Part shown: piece by piece, positions 42,969 through 52,186 of the stretch
Layout: every line of letters begins with the position of its first letter
Numbering within the stretch: the first letter of the stretch is position 1
Assembly (NCBI GenBank): GCA_946405145.1
Contig: CAMJGE010000005.1
Span: forward strand, 62,001-126,000
Direction of reading: 5' to 3'
Length of the DNA stretch: 64,000 bases
Origin: an uncultured Prevotella sp.
GTDB taxonomy: Bacteria; Bacteroidota; Bacteroidia; Bacteroidales; Bacteroidaceae
Program-made: the position numbers and the translations under genes
The notes under the pieces: model-generated
Told to the model about the DNA's origin: nothing
Seen by the model: only the letters and a program-made list of their open reading frames with translations
Databases searched by the model: none

Positions 42969-45863
42969 TTATTGAGTTTGTAATAAGAATCGGAGTATTC
43001 CCTTCATGATCACCTCACGCTTATGTTCCTCCTTGATACATTCAAAGGGGAATCCCAGCGTTATTGCTTTATAGTCGGTACCATCGTAAGCTACACAGGC
43101 AGGATAGCCGTCGGCATAGATCATGGCAGGGTAGGCGGGAGCCACAGGCTGCAGCACGTCGGGGTGAGTAGCTGCATAATGGGTCTCGTTCAACTGCCGG
43201 TGGAAGGTGAAGGTGGTGCCCATCCCCTCGATGGTGTCACGAGTCAGGCTGTCTGTATTCGTACCCTGATAGTTGCACTTCATCACCTGTTCGAGATACT
43301 TGCGATCGGAGGGCATCTGCATGTCGGCACCAACATAGGAGCCACTGACGAGCAGTGCACCGCCACGTGAGGTGAACAGCTGCAGGTGCTGGCGGAGCAT
43401 CTGGGGGAGTGCCTGGTACTTCTGCAGTGACCAGCCGTCGTTCTTCTCAAGTCCGAGAATCAGATCTAGCATATTATATTGGGTGGGACGTATCTCGTTC
43501 TTCTCGAGAGCCTCTGCCGAACAGCTTGCAATGCGATAGCGCTGGGTGGCGGCGATGGCTTCTGCGTGGGTGCGGATATAGTTGAAATCGTTGCCGGCAA
43601 TAAACTGTCCTGCCAACGAGTCGTTGGTGAATCCAAGGCCTTTACCCATGTTCGCCTTGCTGAAGTTGGTCTGGAAACCTGTCCATCCTGCTGTACGTCC
43701 GTAGGTGACACCAGCATCCTGCTTGATGTCAAACCCCTGTTCTGCGCTGTTGTCGCGAACAGCTGGTGATGACAAGCGATGGAAACCATTGACGATGAGT
43801 ACCGTCTTCTGTGCTTCTGGCACGTCGAAGGCTGATACCACCTCACTGGGGAAGCTCTCACCACCTTCGTTGACAGCTGTCACTCGGAAGCTATAGAGCT
43901 TTCCAGGCTCAACGTTGATTTTCAGACTCTCCTTATTTCCTTTCACATAATGTCCATTGTCGAAACCACCCTTTCCGATGGCGGTATAGACCACGAATCC
44001 CGTCGGCTTGGCGGTGGGTTCGTCGGGGTCGTCAACAGGATTCCAGCTCAGAACAGCCTCGCCTTCTCCAGTCAGTTCTACACGGAGACGATTGGGAGTT
44101 AGCGGACTGACGGTATAGCTAGTGTTGTGCATGCGACTGACATAGCGGAGCAGTACCTTATAGATACTACGGGCAAAGAAGAAACGGAAGTTGGGATCCT
44201 GAGCCATCCGCATATCTGCAAAGTTCTGATGCGACATCGTCTCGAGGATGGCACTGGGCACTTCGGGCCAACGGCTTTCAGAGTAGTTGCGATCCCAGAG
44301 CTCACGGCGCTGCCAACTGCCATATCGCCTTTGGATATCTGCAGGAATAGTACTTAGCAGCTCGTCGGCTAAGTCGCGGGAAGCCAGTCGGGAGCGACCT
44401 GTACTGAGGATGCTGTCATTCAGATAGGTGGTGCAGACGGCTAGTGTACCTGTGTGGGATCTGCCGTCAGCGGTATAGCCGGCATCACTATGGATGGCCA
44501 ATGACAGTTCGAGTGGAACCCCGCGTCCGATGGTGTCAGGCACGTAACAGGAACCGCCTGACAGCAACTTTGCCATCAGACTGCGTGCATTGATATCGTC
44601 GCCATAGTCATCGGTACCGTCTTTTGAAGAATAGACTGTAGAAGGCATACCAGCCCACTGGGCATAATAGCGCGCACCCTCCAGACAACGGGGTAGTCCG
44701 CTGGTGCTATAGCCTCTGCGGATGTTACCCATACCACCACCGAAACGAACGGCATCGGCAGTAACAATACCCTCATTGTCACTGAGGTTGCTGAGTGTGA
44801 CGCAGTTCTGGGCACTGTTGCCGGCATCGAAATCGAATGTGCCTAAATAGACCCATGTAGAACCGCCCATCTGCTGGTTCACACGAAACTCGGTAGCCAC
44901 GCCCTGATGCCATACAGTGTAACGTGCATCGTCGATGCTGCCAGGTACTGTCTGATAACTCACATACACTGCATATCGACCAGCCTCTAGGATGTTGGGC
45001 AGATAGGTAGCCACACTCTCATGGCGTGGGTGATCTACCGTCTGAACCTGTCGCACACTACCTGCCAGGAATGGATTCTCACCATCGAAATAGACACCAT
45101 CGTGGAAGGCGAATCCTGCCGAATCGGCTTTTGTCCAATGGTGCGTGCCCTGTGTCTCCTGATAGACACCCCTCTTGCTTCTTGGGGTGTCGTTATCAAC
45201 AATCACCTCTTGGCGCTGCCAGTCTCTTTCACGGGGGGTAAACACGATAGCCCCAGCTCGTTCCAACATCGGGATGAGATAAGGCACCACGATGGTTTGG
45301 GTGAACAGATCCTCACGCGTTCCGAAGAGTGGGGGGCGCTGCCATTTCCAGATGCTGTCAGTGAGATTATAATAGATGCCGTGACTGGCCCATACACAGA
45401 GGTGACGGTTCTGCAAACCGTTGGTTATGGTATAAGGCAAAGAGGCGTTCTTCACCCAGGGCTGACCTTCGTAACTGATATCTCCCCATACGCGGGAAGG
45501 ATCGGGGGTAGGTTGAAGTCGTGTAGGAACCAGTTGACTGAGTTCCCAACCGCCACACTTGATACTGAGCTGATAGTCCTGACAACTGTCGGGCATCAGT
45601 CCCTGTACATTATTATATATACTCTCTACAGCCTCGGGTGTAAAACAGGCTTCTCCTAGATGAGTGTCTGAACATACCTCAATGGTACGCAGCGAGTCGT
45701 TGATCTCAAGACTCTGCAGATGTGCACTTGAACGGACGCGCTGTCCGATGGTGCGGTAACCCTTAAAGTAATTGTCTAATTTGTTTTTGATATCCTGTTG
45801 CGCAGAGACGGTAATGGCAGTCAGGGCGGCAAGGATAAGCGTTGTGATTCTCTTCATGATCAT
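42969..45863 (-). CDS. Large exported protein with golvesin-type, amidase-like and Fn3 regions
   Basis: 964 residues with a signal peptide (KRITTLILAALTAITVSAQ). About 170-380 holds a golvesin/xanthan-lyase-type carbohydrate or wall-binding module (GRYAVYVSYQTVPGSIDDARYTV, VTADAVRFGGG). An N-acetylmuramoyl-alanine amidase-like core contains LSLAIHSDAGY and PSAILETMSHQNFADM, with His and Glu as in amidase_3 zinc sites. An Fn3 domain (about 610-690) and a C-terminal region (VLIVNGFHRLSSP) follow. A cell-wall role is inferred. It overlaps the acyltransferase gene by 4 bp (ATGA); a second possible start lies two codons in. Confidence 0.82.
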   Translation of the reverse strand: MIMKRITTLILAALTAITVSAQQDIKNKLDNYFKGYRTIGQRVRSSAHLQSLEINDSLRTIEVCSDTHLGEACFTPEAVESIYNNVQGLMPDSCQDYQLSIKCGGWELSQLVPTRLQPTPDPSRVWGDISYEGQPWVKNASLPYTITNGLQNRHLCVWASHGIYYNLTDSIWKWQRPPLFGTREDLFTQTIVVPYLIPMLERAGAIVFTPRERDWQRQEVIVDNDTPRSKRGVYQETQGTHHWTKADSAGFAFHDGVYFDGENPFLAGSVRQVQTVDHPRHESVATYLPNILEAGRYAVYVSYQTVPGSIDDARYTVWHQGVATEFRVNQQMGGSTWVYLGTFDFDAGNSAQNCVTLSNLSDNEGIVTADAVRFGGGMGNIRRGYSTSGLPRCLEGARYYAQWAGMPSTVYSSKDGTDDYGDDINARSLMAKLLSGGSCYVPDTIGRGVPLELSLAIHSDAGYTADGRSHTGTLAVCTTYLNDSILSTGRSRLASRDLADELLSTIPADIQRRYGSWQRRELWDRNYSESRWPEVPSAILETMSHQNFADMRMAQDPNFRFFFARSIYKVLLRYVSRMHNTSYTVSPLTPNRLRVELTGEGEAVLSWNPVDDPDEPTAKPTGFVVYTAIGKGGFDNGHYVKGNKESLKINVEPGKLYSFRVTAVNEGGESFPSEVVSAFDVPEAQKTVLIVNGFHRLSSPAVRDNSAEQGFDIKQDAGVTYGRTAGWTGFQTNFSKANMGKGLGFTNDSLAGQFIAGNDFNYIRTHAEAIAATQRYRIASCSAEALEKNEIRPTQYNMLDLILGLEKNDGWSLQKYQALPQMLRQHLQLFTSRGGALLVSGSYVGADMQMPSDRKYLEQVMKCNYQGTNTDSLTRDTIEGMGTTFTFHRQLNETHYAATHPDVLQPVAPAYPAMIYADGYPACVAYDGTDYKAITLGFPFECIKEEHKREVIMKGILRFLLQTQ

Positions 45864-46411
45864 TCTCCAATCGTGAAATTCTCGGGCTTTTTCCCCTTGA
45901 AGCCCTTGAAATACTGTTTGATTTCCCGCATGTCAGCCTCAAGGTCGCCTGTGGGAATAATGGTTTTGGTACATTTTATCAGTTTCTTCTCATAATCGAC
46001 ACCATAGAGCAGAATGGGGATTCCTGCTTTTAAAGCGATGAAATAAAAGCCCTTCTTCCAATCGGGATTAGGAGAGCGTGTTCCTTCTGGCGTGATGCAC
46101 AGATGGAAGGTCTTGGCAGCCTTGGCAGCCTCTGCCATACTATCGGTCATGCTGGTCTTCTTCTGACGGATCACGGGGATGCCACCCAATCGTTTGAACA
46201 GGATGCCGAGCGGGAAGAAGAACCACTCTTTCTTCATCAGGAAATTACTCTGCATACCTTGGGCACTCGAGTAGAGCTGCCCAAGGATGAAGTCCCAGTT
46301 GCTGGTGTGGGGAGCCAGACAGATAATATACTTGTCAGGATGCTCTTCAGTAACCTCCAGAGTCCATCCCAGATGCTTGTATAAGAGCCATTTACAAAAT
46401 TGTTGCCACAT
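45860..46411 (-). CDS. PlsC-like acyltransferase
   Basis: 183 residues. It has the acyltransferase boxes APHTSNWD (HX4D), FPLGILFKRLGGIPV (box II) and ITPEGTRS (box III). It lacks the long N-terminal membrane segment of classical PlsC and is short, as in small cytoplasmic 1-acyl-glycerol-phosphate acyltransferase relatives. The substrate may be lysophosphatidate or an aminolipid. It is 4 bp after the 87-residue gene and overlaps the next by 4 bp. Confidence 0.9.
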   Translation of the reverse strand: MWQQFCKWLLYKHLGWTLEVTEEHPDKYIICLAPHTSNWDFILGQLYSSAQGMQSNFLMKKEWFFFPLGILFKRLGGIPVIRQKKTSMTDSMAEAAKAAKTFHLCITPEGTRSPNPDWKKGFYFIALKAGIPILLYGVDYEKKLIKCTKTIIPTGDLEADMREIKQYFKGFKGKKPENFTIGE

Positions 46412-46415
46412 CGGT

Positions 46416-46679
46416 CTATGCGTTTATTTGATCCAGAATCTCACTCACTTGTGCGCTAAATTTCTCTCTCAAATCCTTATAGTAGGCTTTGGCACTCATG
46501 CCCGGTTCTGGGTGAGATACACGTTTCAAGTAGTTATCTTGCATTTTTACGATGGAAAAGAGTAAGGCTTCAGCCTCTTTTTGCGGACGTGGACCATAGA
46601 GAGAGAGGGCCACTCCTTCTGCGAATAATTCCTCACAAATTAAAGTAATAGCTTTCTTAAGCGTTCGTTTGTTCGTCAT
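46416..46679 (-). CDS. Small conserved-type protein, first gene of the operon
   Basis: 87 residues, helical and charged (MTNKRTLKKAITLICEELFAEGVALSLYG at the start; QVSEILDQINA at the end). No motif is recognised. It has its own promoter and is followed at 4 bp by the PlsC-like gene, so it leads the six-gene unit that ends in the PP2C-like gene. Confidence 0.75.
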   Translation of the reverse strand: MTNKRTLKKAITLICEELFAEGVALSLYGPRPQKEAEALLFSIVKMQDNYLKRVSHPEPGMSAKAYYKDLREKFSAQVSEILDQINA

Positions 46680-46723
46680 AATGAATTTCCTCCTATTGAC
46701 TGTTATTTAGCATTTAAACTTAG

Positions 46724-46754
46724 CAAAGTTAATCATTTTTTTCGAGATAGCAAG
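46724..46754 (-). promoter_or_regulatory. Promoter of the 87-residue/PlsC/golvesin/ygiQ operon
   Basis: Minus strand CTTG (46751-46754), 19-bp spacer, TAACTTTG (46724-46731). Confidence 0.65.
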
Positions 46755-46826
46755 TGTTTCTTTCCCAAAAAATATTAAAATGGTGATTTTAGCTGTTTTT
46801 CTTTCGTATTTCTGCCAAAAATCCAC

Positions 46827-46834
46827 TAATTTTG
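46827..46834 (+). promoter_or_regulatory. -7 promoter box of pfp
   Basis: TAATTTTG, 42 bp before the pfp ATG. The -33 region has TTCG at the right spacing (46803-46806) instead of TTTG. Confidence 0.6.
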
Positions 46835-46876
46835 CACGACAGTAACAACTATCATTCAAAATACAACAAACAAATT

Positions 46877-48514
46877 ATGGAAAAAAGTGCATTGCAAATC
46901 GCGAGAGCCGCTTATCAGCCAAAGCTGCCAAAGGCTCTTCAGGGTGCTGTAAAAATCAAAGAGGGTAAGGCTACCCAGAGTGTAGGTGATCAGGAAGATA
47001 TTAAGAAGCTGTTCCCCAATACCTACGGAATGCCTATCGTAGAGTTTGAGCCCGCCACAGAGGCTAACAACAAGAAGATGAACGTTGGTATCATCCTGTC
47101 AGGTGGTCAGGCTCCTGGCGGACACAACGTGATTACCGGTCTCTTCGACCAGATTAAGAAGCTGAACCCTGAGAACCGTCTTTTCGGTTTCATCCTGGGT
47201 CCTGGCGGTTTGGTTGACCACAATTACATGGAGCTGACTCCAGAGGTCATCGACGAGTATCGTAACACTGGTGGTTTCGATATGATCGGTTCTGGTCGTA
47301 CCAAGCTCGAGAAGGTTGACCAGTTTGAGAAGGGTCTGGAGATTATCCGTGAGCTCGACATCAAGGCTATCGTGATTATCGGTGGTGATGACTCCAATAC
47401 AAATGCCTGTGTGCTGGCTGAGTACTATGCAGCTAAGAACTATGGTGTACAGGTGATCGGTTGCCCAAAGACCATCGACGGTGACCTGAAGAACGATCAG
47501 ATTGAGACCTCTTTCGGTTTCGATACAGCATGTAAGACTTACTCTGAGCTGATCGGTAACATCGAGCGTGACTGTAACTCAGCCCGCAAGTACTGGCACT
47601 TCATCAAGGTGATGGGCCGCTCTGCTTCTCATATCGCTCTCGAGTGCGCGCTGCAGACACAGCCTAACATCTGTCTGATCTCAGAGGAGATCGAGCAGAA
47701 GGGTATGAGCCTCGATGATATCGTAGATTATATCGCTAACGCTGTAGCAGCACGTGCTGCTGATGGTAACAACTTCGGTACAGTTATCATCCCTGAGGGT
47801 GTGATCGAATTCATTCCTGCTATCAAGAAGCTGATTGCTCAGTTGAACGACGTACTGGCTATGCCTGAAGCTAAGAACCTCGACCGTCATGAGTCGATAG
47901 ACTTCGTAAAGGCTCACCTCACCGAAGAGAACCTTGCTGTATTCAATAGCCTGCCTACTGGTGTGGCCCGTCAGTTGGCTCTCGACCGTGATCCTCACGG
48001 CAACGTACAGGTATCTCTTATCGAGACTGAGAAGCTGCTCTCTACCATGGTAGCCCAGAAGCTCGAGAAGATGAAGAAGGAAGGCAAGTATGTTGGTAAG
48101 TTCGGTACTCAGCACCACTTCTTCGGTTATGAGGGCCGTTGCGCTGCGCCTTCTAACTTCGATGCCGACTACTGCTATGCCCTCGGTACATCAGCCGCTC
48201 AGCTGATTGCTAACGGCAAGACCGGTTATATGGCTATCGTTAAGAACACAACCGCTCCTGCTGAGCAGTGGATTGCTGGTGGTGTGCCCATCACGATGAT
48301 GATGAACATGGAGAAGCGTGCTGGTGAGATGAAGCCTGTGATCCGCAAGGCTCTCGTTGAGCTTGACGGTGCTCCCTTCAAGGAGTTTGCTGCTCATCGT
48401 GACGAGTGGGCTCGTAAGACTGCATACGTATATCCTGGCCCAATCCAGTACTGGGGTCCCACAGAGGTATGCGACCAGCCTACAAAGACACTGGCTCTTG
48501 AGCAGGCTAAATAA
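46877..48514 (+). CDS. pfp: Diphosphate-dependent 6-phosphofructokinase
   Basis: 545 residues from the ATG at 46877, the size of long PPi-PFKs. Signature motifs are [21 protein letters not shown] (the second Asp excludes ATP and marks PPi use), [10 protein letters not shown] and [12 protein letters not shown]. It phosphorylates fructose 6-phosphate with PPi reversibly in the cytoplasm. Frequent GGT, CGT and AAG codons suggest high expression. A GH25 lysozyme gene starts 5 bp after its stop. Confidence 0.96.
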   Translation: MEKSALQIARAAYQPKLPKALQGAVKIKEGKATQSVGDQEDIKKLFPNTYGMPIVEFEPATEANNKKMNVGIILSGGQAPGGHNVITGLFDQIKKLNPENRLFGFILGPGGLVDHNYMELTPEVIDEYRNTGGFDMIGSGRTKLEKVDQFEKGLEIIRELDIKAIVIIGGDDSNTNACVLAEYYAAKNYGVQVIGCPKTIDGDLKNDQIETSFGFDTACKTYSELIGNIERDCNSARKYWHFIKVMGRSASHIALECALQTQPNICLISEEIEQKGMSLDDIVDYIANAVAARAADGNNFGTVIIPEGVIEFIPAIKKLIAQLNDVLAMPEAKNLDRHESIDFVKAHLTEENLAVFNSLPTGVARQLALDRDPHGNVQVSLIETEKLLSTMVAQKLEKMKKEGKYVGKFGTQHHFFGYEGRCAAPSNFDADYCYALGTSAAQLIANGKTGYMAIVKNTTAPAEQWIAGGVPITMMMNMEKRAGEMKPVIRKALVELDGAPFKEFAAHRDEWARKTAYVYPGPIQYWGPTEVCDQPTKTLALEQAK

Positions 48515-48519
48515 GATTA

Positions 48520-49416
48520 ATGGTCAAGCGAAAAGTTGTCCGTCGTAAAGGCGTTGGCACTACTCATACATATCACGGCCCAGGGCACAGGAAACGCCCT
48601 GGTGTCGTGATACGTTTTTTACAGAAGATTCCTTCCTGGGGTTGGTGGATCGGTGGTGCCACGATTGTTGGTCTTTATGTGTGGTTCTTCTACTACTTCT
48701 TCGTAGGACCCTTCGGCTTCCGCTGGCGTGCACTTTATGGTACTGTCAACTATCCTGATGGCTACGAGATTCATGGTATCGACGTGTCGCATCATCAAGG
48801 TCGTATCGACTGGGATGACCTGAAGGATAATGGCAGCATCAACCAGTGTCCTGTCCGCTTTGTGATGATCAAGGCTACAGAAGGAGCTACGCAGACCGAC
48901 GAGAACTTTCGCGACAACTTCTATCAGGCTCGTGAACACGGGTTTACGCGTGGAGCCTATCATTTCTATAGTGTTCATACCCCCGCTTATCAACAGGCGG
49001 CTCACTTCATAAAAACCGTCAAACTGGAGAATGGTGACCTGCCCCCTGTGCTCGATGTGGAGCATAAGCCGAAGAACCAGTCGGATGCCGAGTTTAAGAG
49101 TTCTGTTAAACTCTGGCTTGATATGGTGGAGCGTTACTATAAGGTAAAGCCAATCATCTATACCTATTTTAAATTTAAGACCCGCTATCTGAACGATACC
49201 ATTTTCGATCAGTATCCTTATTGGATAGCCCACTACTATGTGGACTCATTGGAGTATCAGGGCAAATGGAAATTCTGGCAGCACACCGATGTAGGGCGGC
49301 TGCCAGGAATTAAGGGCAATGTTGATTTTAATATTTATAATGGTTCTTATTACGACCTTCGTCAGATGACCATCGGCTCTCAGGAGACCATTGGTGAGAA
49401 GGCTTATAGCGAATAA
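48520..49416 (+). CDS. Membrane-anchored GH25 lysozyme
   Basis: 298 residues. A basic N-terminus (KRKVVRRKG and HRKRPG) precedes one transmembrane helix (about 38-65, WGWWIGGATIVGLYVWFFYYF), then a GH25 domain (about 82-285). Catalytic and substrate motifs are IHGIDVSHHQG, VLDVEHK and NVDFNIYNG. It is the second GH25 enzyme in the window and has no MORN repeats. It follows pfp at 5 bp and converges with thrC with 3 bp between stops. Confidence 0.94.
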   Translation: MVKRKVVRRKGVGTTHTYHGPGHRKRPGVVIRFLQKIPSWGWWIGGATIVGLYVWFFYYFFVGPFGFRWRALYGTVNYPDGYEIHGIDVSHHQGRIDWDDLKDNGSINQCPVRFVMIKATEGATQTDENFRDNFYQAREHGFTRGAYHFYSVHTPAYQQAAHFIKTVKLENGDLPPVLDVEHKPKNQSDAEFKSSVKLWLDMVERYYKVKPIIYTYFKFKTRYLNDTIFDQYPYWIAHYYVDSLEYQGKWKFWQHTDVGRLPGIKGNVDFNIYNGSYYDLRQMTIGSQETIGEKAYSE

Positions 49417-49419
49417 GAA

Positions 49420-50781
49420 CTATTGCTTCATCAGGTATTGCTTGAAGTCAGCAAACTCCTTGCTCATGGGGACACTCTGTTTCTGTCCCTTCATGAAGTT
49501 CTGCAGACGCTCTGGTATCTCTACATCGATACCAAGGATCTCGTCCACTTTCTCTTTGAACTTGGCAGGGTGGGCAGTCTCACAGAACACACCGACCTCA
49601 CCGTCTTTCAGTCCGTCTGCCAATGCCTGATAGCCACAGGCACCATGAGGATCGAGGATATACTTCGTGTCCTCATAGCAGCCACGCATCGTCTCTCTGA
49701 TCTGCTCATCCGTATAGGTAGCACCGCTGATGAGTGAGCTGATACGCTGATGACTCTTGCCATAGAGGTCGTAGATACGGGCAAAGTTTGAGGGATCGCC
49801 TACATCCATCGCATTGGCGAGTGTCTGCTTCGAAGGCTTCGGCTCGTATTTGCCGGTCTGCAGATACTTGTAGAAGATATCGTTGGCATTGTTGGCAGCG
49901 ATGAATCGCTTGATGGGGAGTCCCATCTCATGGCCGAACAGGGCTGCACAGATATTGCCGAAGTTACCCGAAGGCACACACATCACAAGTTCTTCAATTT
50001 TTACATTTTTACATTTTTGCATTTTTACATTTTCCTTCATGCGGGCATAGGCATTGAAGTAATAGAAGGCTTGCGGCAGGAAACGCGCCACGTTGATGCT
50101 GTTGGCAGAGGTGAGCTTCATGTGCTGGTTGAGTTCGGCATCCATGAAGGCACTCTTCACCAGCGCCTGACAGTCGTCGAACACACCATCCACCTCGATA
50201 GCGGTGATGTTCTTTCCCAATGTGGTGAACTGGCACTCCTGAATAGGAGAGACCTTACCCTTCGGATAGAGCACATACACGTGGATGCCCTCAACACCAA
50301 GAAAACCATTGGCTACAGCCGACCCCGTATCCCCGCTGGTAGCCACAAGGACATTGATACTAGTATCCCTAGTATTCCTAGTATCCCTAGTATCCCTAGG
50401 CTGCCTAGAATCACTAGTAAAATAGCGCAGCAGCCGTGCCATGAATCTGGCCCCCACATCCTTAAAGGCGAGGGTAGGCCCGTGGAAGAGTTCAAGGGTA
50501 TAGATATTATCCTTTACCTGAACCACAGGACAGTCGAACGATAAGGTATCATAGACGATATCGTGCAGGGCATCAGGATCCACATCCTCACCAAAGAATG
50601 CACTGGCCACGGTGTAGGCTATCTCCTGAAAACTCATTTTCTCGATATTATCGAAGAATTCCTTCGGCAGTTTGTTGATATGCTCCGGCATATAGAGTCC
50701 GCGATCTTCTGCCAGACCTTTCACCACAGCCTTTTGAAGATCTGCTATGGGAGCTTTGCCATTAGTACTATAATATTTCAT
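49420..50781 (-). CDS. thrC: Threonine synthase with two repeat-derived insertions
   Basis: 453 residues. PLP Lys107 is in TLAFKDVGARF and the phosphate loop in VATSGDTGSAVANGF. Two stretches look inserted: residues 123-141 (SDSRQPRDTRDTRNTRDTS), encoded by a CTAG 9-mer array directly before the conserved INVLVATSGDTG; and about 250-263 (NVKMQKCKNVKI), encoded by four ATGTAAAA units. Both should be surface loops if the enzyme works. It is the last gene of thrA-homoserine kinase-thrC, but an 81-bp repeat-rich gap separates it from the kinase gene. Confidence 0.96.
   Translation of the reverse strand: MKYYSTNGKAPIADLQKAVVKGLAEDRGLYMPEHINKLPKEFFDNIEKMSFQEIAYTVASAFFGEDVDPDALHDIVYDTLSFDCPVVQVKDNIYTLELFHGPTLAFKDVGARFMARLLRYFTSDSRQPRDTRDTRNTRDTSINVLVATSGDTGSAVANGFLGVEGIHVYVLYPKGKVSPIQECQFTTLGKNITAIEVDGVFDDCQALVKSAFMDAELNQHMKLTSANSINVARFLPQAFYYFNAYARMKENVKMQKCKNVKIEELVMCVPSGNFGNICAALFGHEMGLPIKRFIAANNANDIFYKYLQTGKYEPKPSKQTLANAMDVGDPSNFARIYDLYGKSHQRISSLISGATYTDEQIRETMRGCYEDTKYILDPHGACGYQALADGLKDGEVGVFCETAHPAKFKEKVDEILGIDVEIPERLQNFMKGQKQSVPMSKEFADFKQYLMKQ
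49999..50030. repeat. ATGTAAAA octamer array inside thrC
   Basis: Four exact-phase 8-bp units on the coding strand (one is ATGCAAAA). Because 8 is not a multiple of 3 the frame rotates, giving N-V-K-M-Q-K-C-K-N-V-K. Confidence 0.9.
50360..50417. repeat. CTAG nonamer array C (in thrC)
   Basis: Seven CTAG at 50360, 50369, 50378, 50387, 50396, 50405 and 50414, exact 9-nt phase. Plus-strand units include CTAGTATCC three times, the same unit as in array B. Confidence 0.95.
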
Positions 50782-50882
50782 ATATTCAATAATTTAAAAA
50801 TTTAATAATGTAACAATGTAATAATTATTTTTTGCATACGCAATTTTTACATTTTCTAATTTTTACATTTTTACATTGTTCA
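50779..50882 (-). repeat. AT-rich intergenic element upstream of thrC (copy 1)
   Basis: On the minus strand: ATGTAAAA-type units, AATTGCGT, two bases, GCAAAA, an AATT-rich stretch, TTACATTATTAAATTTTT, AAATTATT, then the thrC ATG. The same blocks in the same order lie before yebC (60522-60611). The stop codon of the homoserine kinase (ATG-TAA) is part of the first octamers. Confidence 0.85.
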
Positions 50883-52167
50883 TAAGTGTTTGCATAAACT
50901 CATTGAGTTTTAGCAAACCGAATGAACCACTCACGCAGCTTACTTCATCGTACTGCTGCACTTCGTCGGGCTCAATGCCACGATACCAGATGAGGAAGGG
51001 CACAGGCTGTCCCACATGGATGCGTTGCTCCACTGGTGTCAGATGGTCGGGCAGCACGGCGATGCAAACAGGTTCATCCCATGATTCCACCTTATTATAT
51101 ATAGGGGCTATCAGTCGCTGATCCAGATATTCGATGGTTTTCAGCTTCAGTTCCAGATCACCATCGTGCCCGGCCTCGTCGCTGGCTTCAACGTGTACAA
51201 ACACGAAGTCGTCTTTCTCCAAAGCCTCGATCGCTGCCTGCGCCTTGCCTTCGTAGTTGGTATCAGCCAGTCCTGTTGCACCTTCCACCTCCACGATCTT
51301 CAAGCCAGCATAGTGACCGATACCGCGTATCAGATCGACAGCGGAGATGACGGTACCCGACTTAATCTCTGGATATTGCTGTTGCAACGTCTCCATCGAA
51401 GGACGATAGCCGCCGCTCCAAGGCCAGATGCTGTTGGCTTGGCGCTCCCCACGCTTCTGGCGTTCCAGATTGAAGGGATGAGCAGCAAGCAGTTCCTGCG
51501 ACTTCAGGATCATCTCGTTGATGAGATCGGCAGTCTGCTGAGGTGAGAGCCGATTAAGATTCCTAGAATCCCTAGAATCCCTAGAATCCCTAGGATTCCT
51601 AGAATATCCTAGATCTGCCTTTACCAGCAGTTCGCGCCACGCCTCATTGGGATGATCATGGGGTGGTGCACAGATAATATGCTTATTGCCGCCCTTGATC
51701 ACCAACAGATGACGATATTGGATGCCGGTGATGAATTTCACCCGTTCGCATCCCTCACGCGCATTGATGGGTTTGGCGAGGTTCTCATTCAGGTATTTAA
51801 TCAGCACATCGGCATCTTCTGTCTCCAGATTACCACCGTTATGCGTGATGATCTTGCCGTCTTCGAGGGTGATAATATTACAGCGGATGGCGAAGTCGTC
51901 ATCAGCCATCTCGTAACCGATCGAAGCAGCCTCCAGTGGACCGCGACCTTCATAGACCTTATTCAGATCATACCCGAGAATCGCCGTATTCGCCACCTCA
52001 CTACCTGGCGGGAATCCCTCAGGCACAGTGACGAGTCTGCCGCAGCGTCCTTCACGCGCCAGCTGGTCCATCATGGGCTTATGGGCATATTGCAATAAGG
52101 TCTTCCCACCGAGCCGCTCGACGGGAAGATCTGCCATGCCATCACCAAGTATAATTACTCGTTTCAC
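50863..52167 (-). CDS. Phosphoglycerate-mutase-family protein, proposed homoserine kinase
   Basis: 434 residues. It looks like a cofactor-independent phosphoglycerate mutase of archaeal type (ILGDGMADLPVERLGGKT, PGSEVANTAILGYD, HNGGNLETEDA, HVEASDEAGHDGD, LPDHLTPV). Between thrA and thrC, with no GHMP-type thrB, it matches the family proposed to be homoserine kinase in Bacteroidetes. The start is a GTG at 52167, since an in-frame stop lies 9 codons upstream and no ATG fits. Residues about 186-204 (RNPRDSRDSRDSRN) come from a CTAG array, and the last codons (NNVKM-stop) from ATGTAAAA units. The kinase activity is inferred. Confidence 0.9.
   Translation of the reverse strand: MKRVIILGDGMADLPVERLGGKTLLQYAHKPMMDQLAREGRCGRLVTVPEGFPPGSEVANTAILGYDLNKVYEGRGPLEAASIGYEMADDDFAIRCNIITLEDGKIITHNGGNLETEDADVLIKYLNENLAKPINAREGCERVKFITGIQYRHLLVIKGGNKHIICAPPHDHPNEAWRELLVKADLGYSRNPRDSRDSRDSRNLNRLSPQQTADLINEMILKSQELLAAHPFNLERQKRGERQANSIWPWSGGYRPSMETLQQQYPEIKSGTVISAVDLIRGIGHYAGLKIVEVEGATGLADTNYEGKAQAAIEALEKDDFVFVHVEASDEAGHDGDLELKLKTIEYLDQRLIAPIYNKVESWDEPVCIAVLPDHLTPVEQRIHVGQPVPFLIWYRGIEPDEVQQYDEVSCVSGSFGLLKLNEFMQTLMNNVKM
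51563..51602. repeat. CTAG nonamer array D (in homoserine kinase gene)
   Basis: Five in-phase CTAG at 51563, 51572, 51581, 51590 and 51599, with unit CTAGAATCC three times. Another CTAG at 51609 is one base out of phase and belongs to the conserved ADLGYS codons. Confidence 0.95.
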
Positions 52168-52186
52168 TTCGTAATAATTTTTACAT

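Noticed and set aside
48581..48619. Hairpin CCAGGGC/GCCCTGG in the second lysozyme gene as a terminator for pfp
   Set aside because: It lies inside the coding region after the start codon and has no T tract.
30436..51602. CTAG arrays as CRISPR arrays
   Set aside because: The unit is only 9 nt with 4 invariant bases and no spacers; no cas gene is present, and the arrays are translated.
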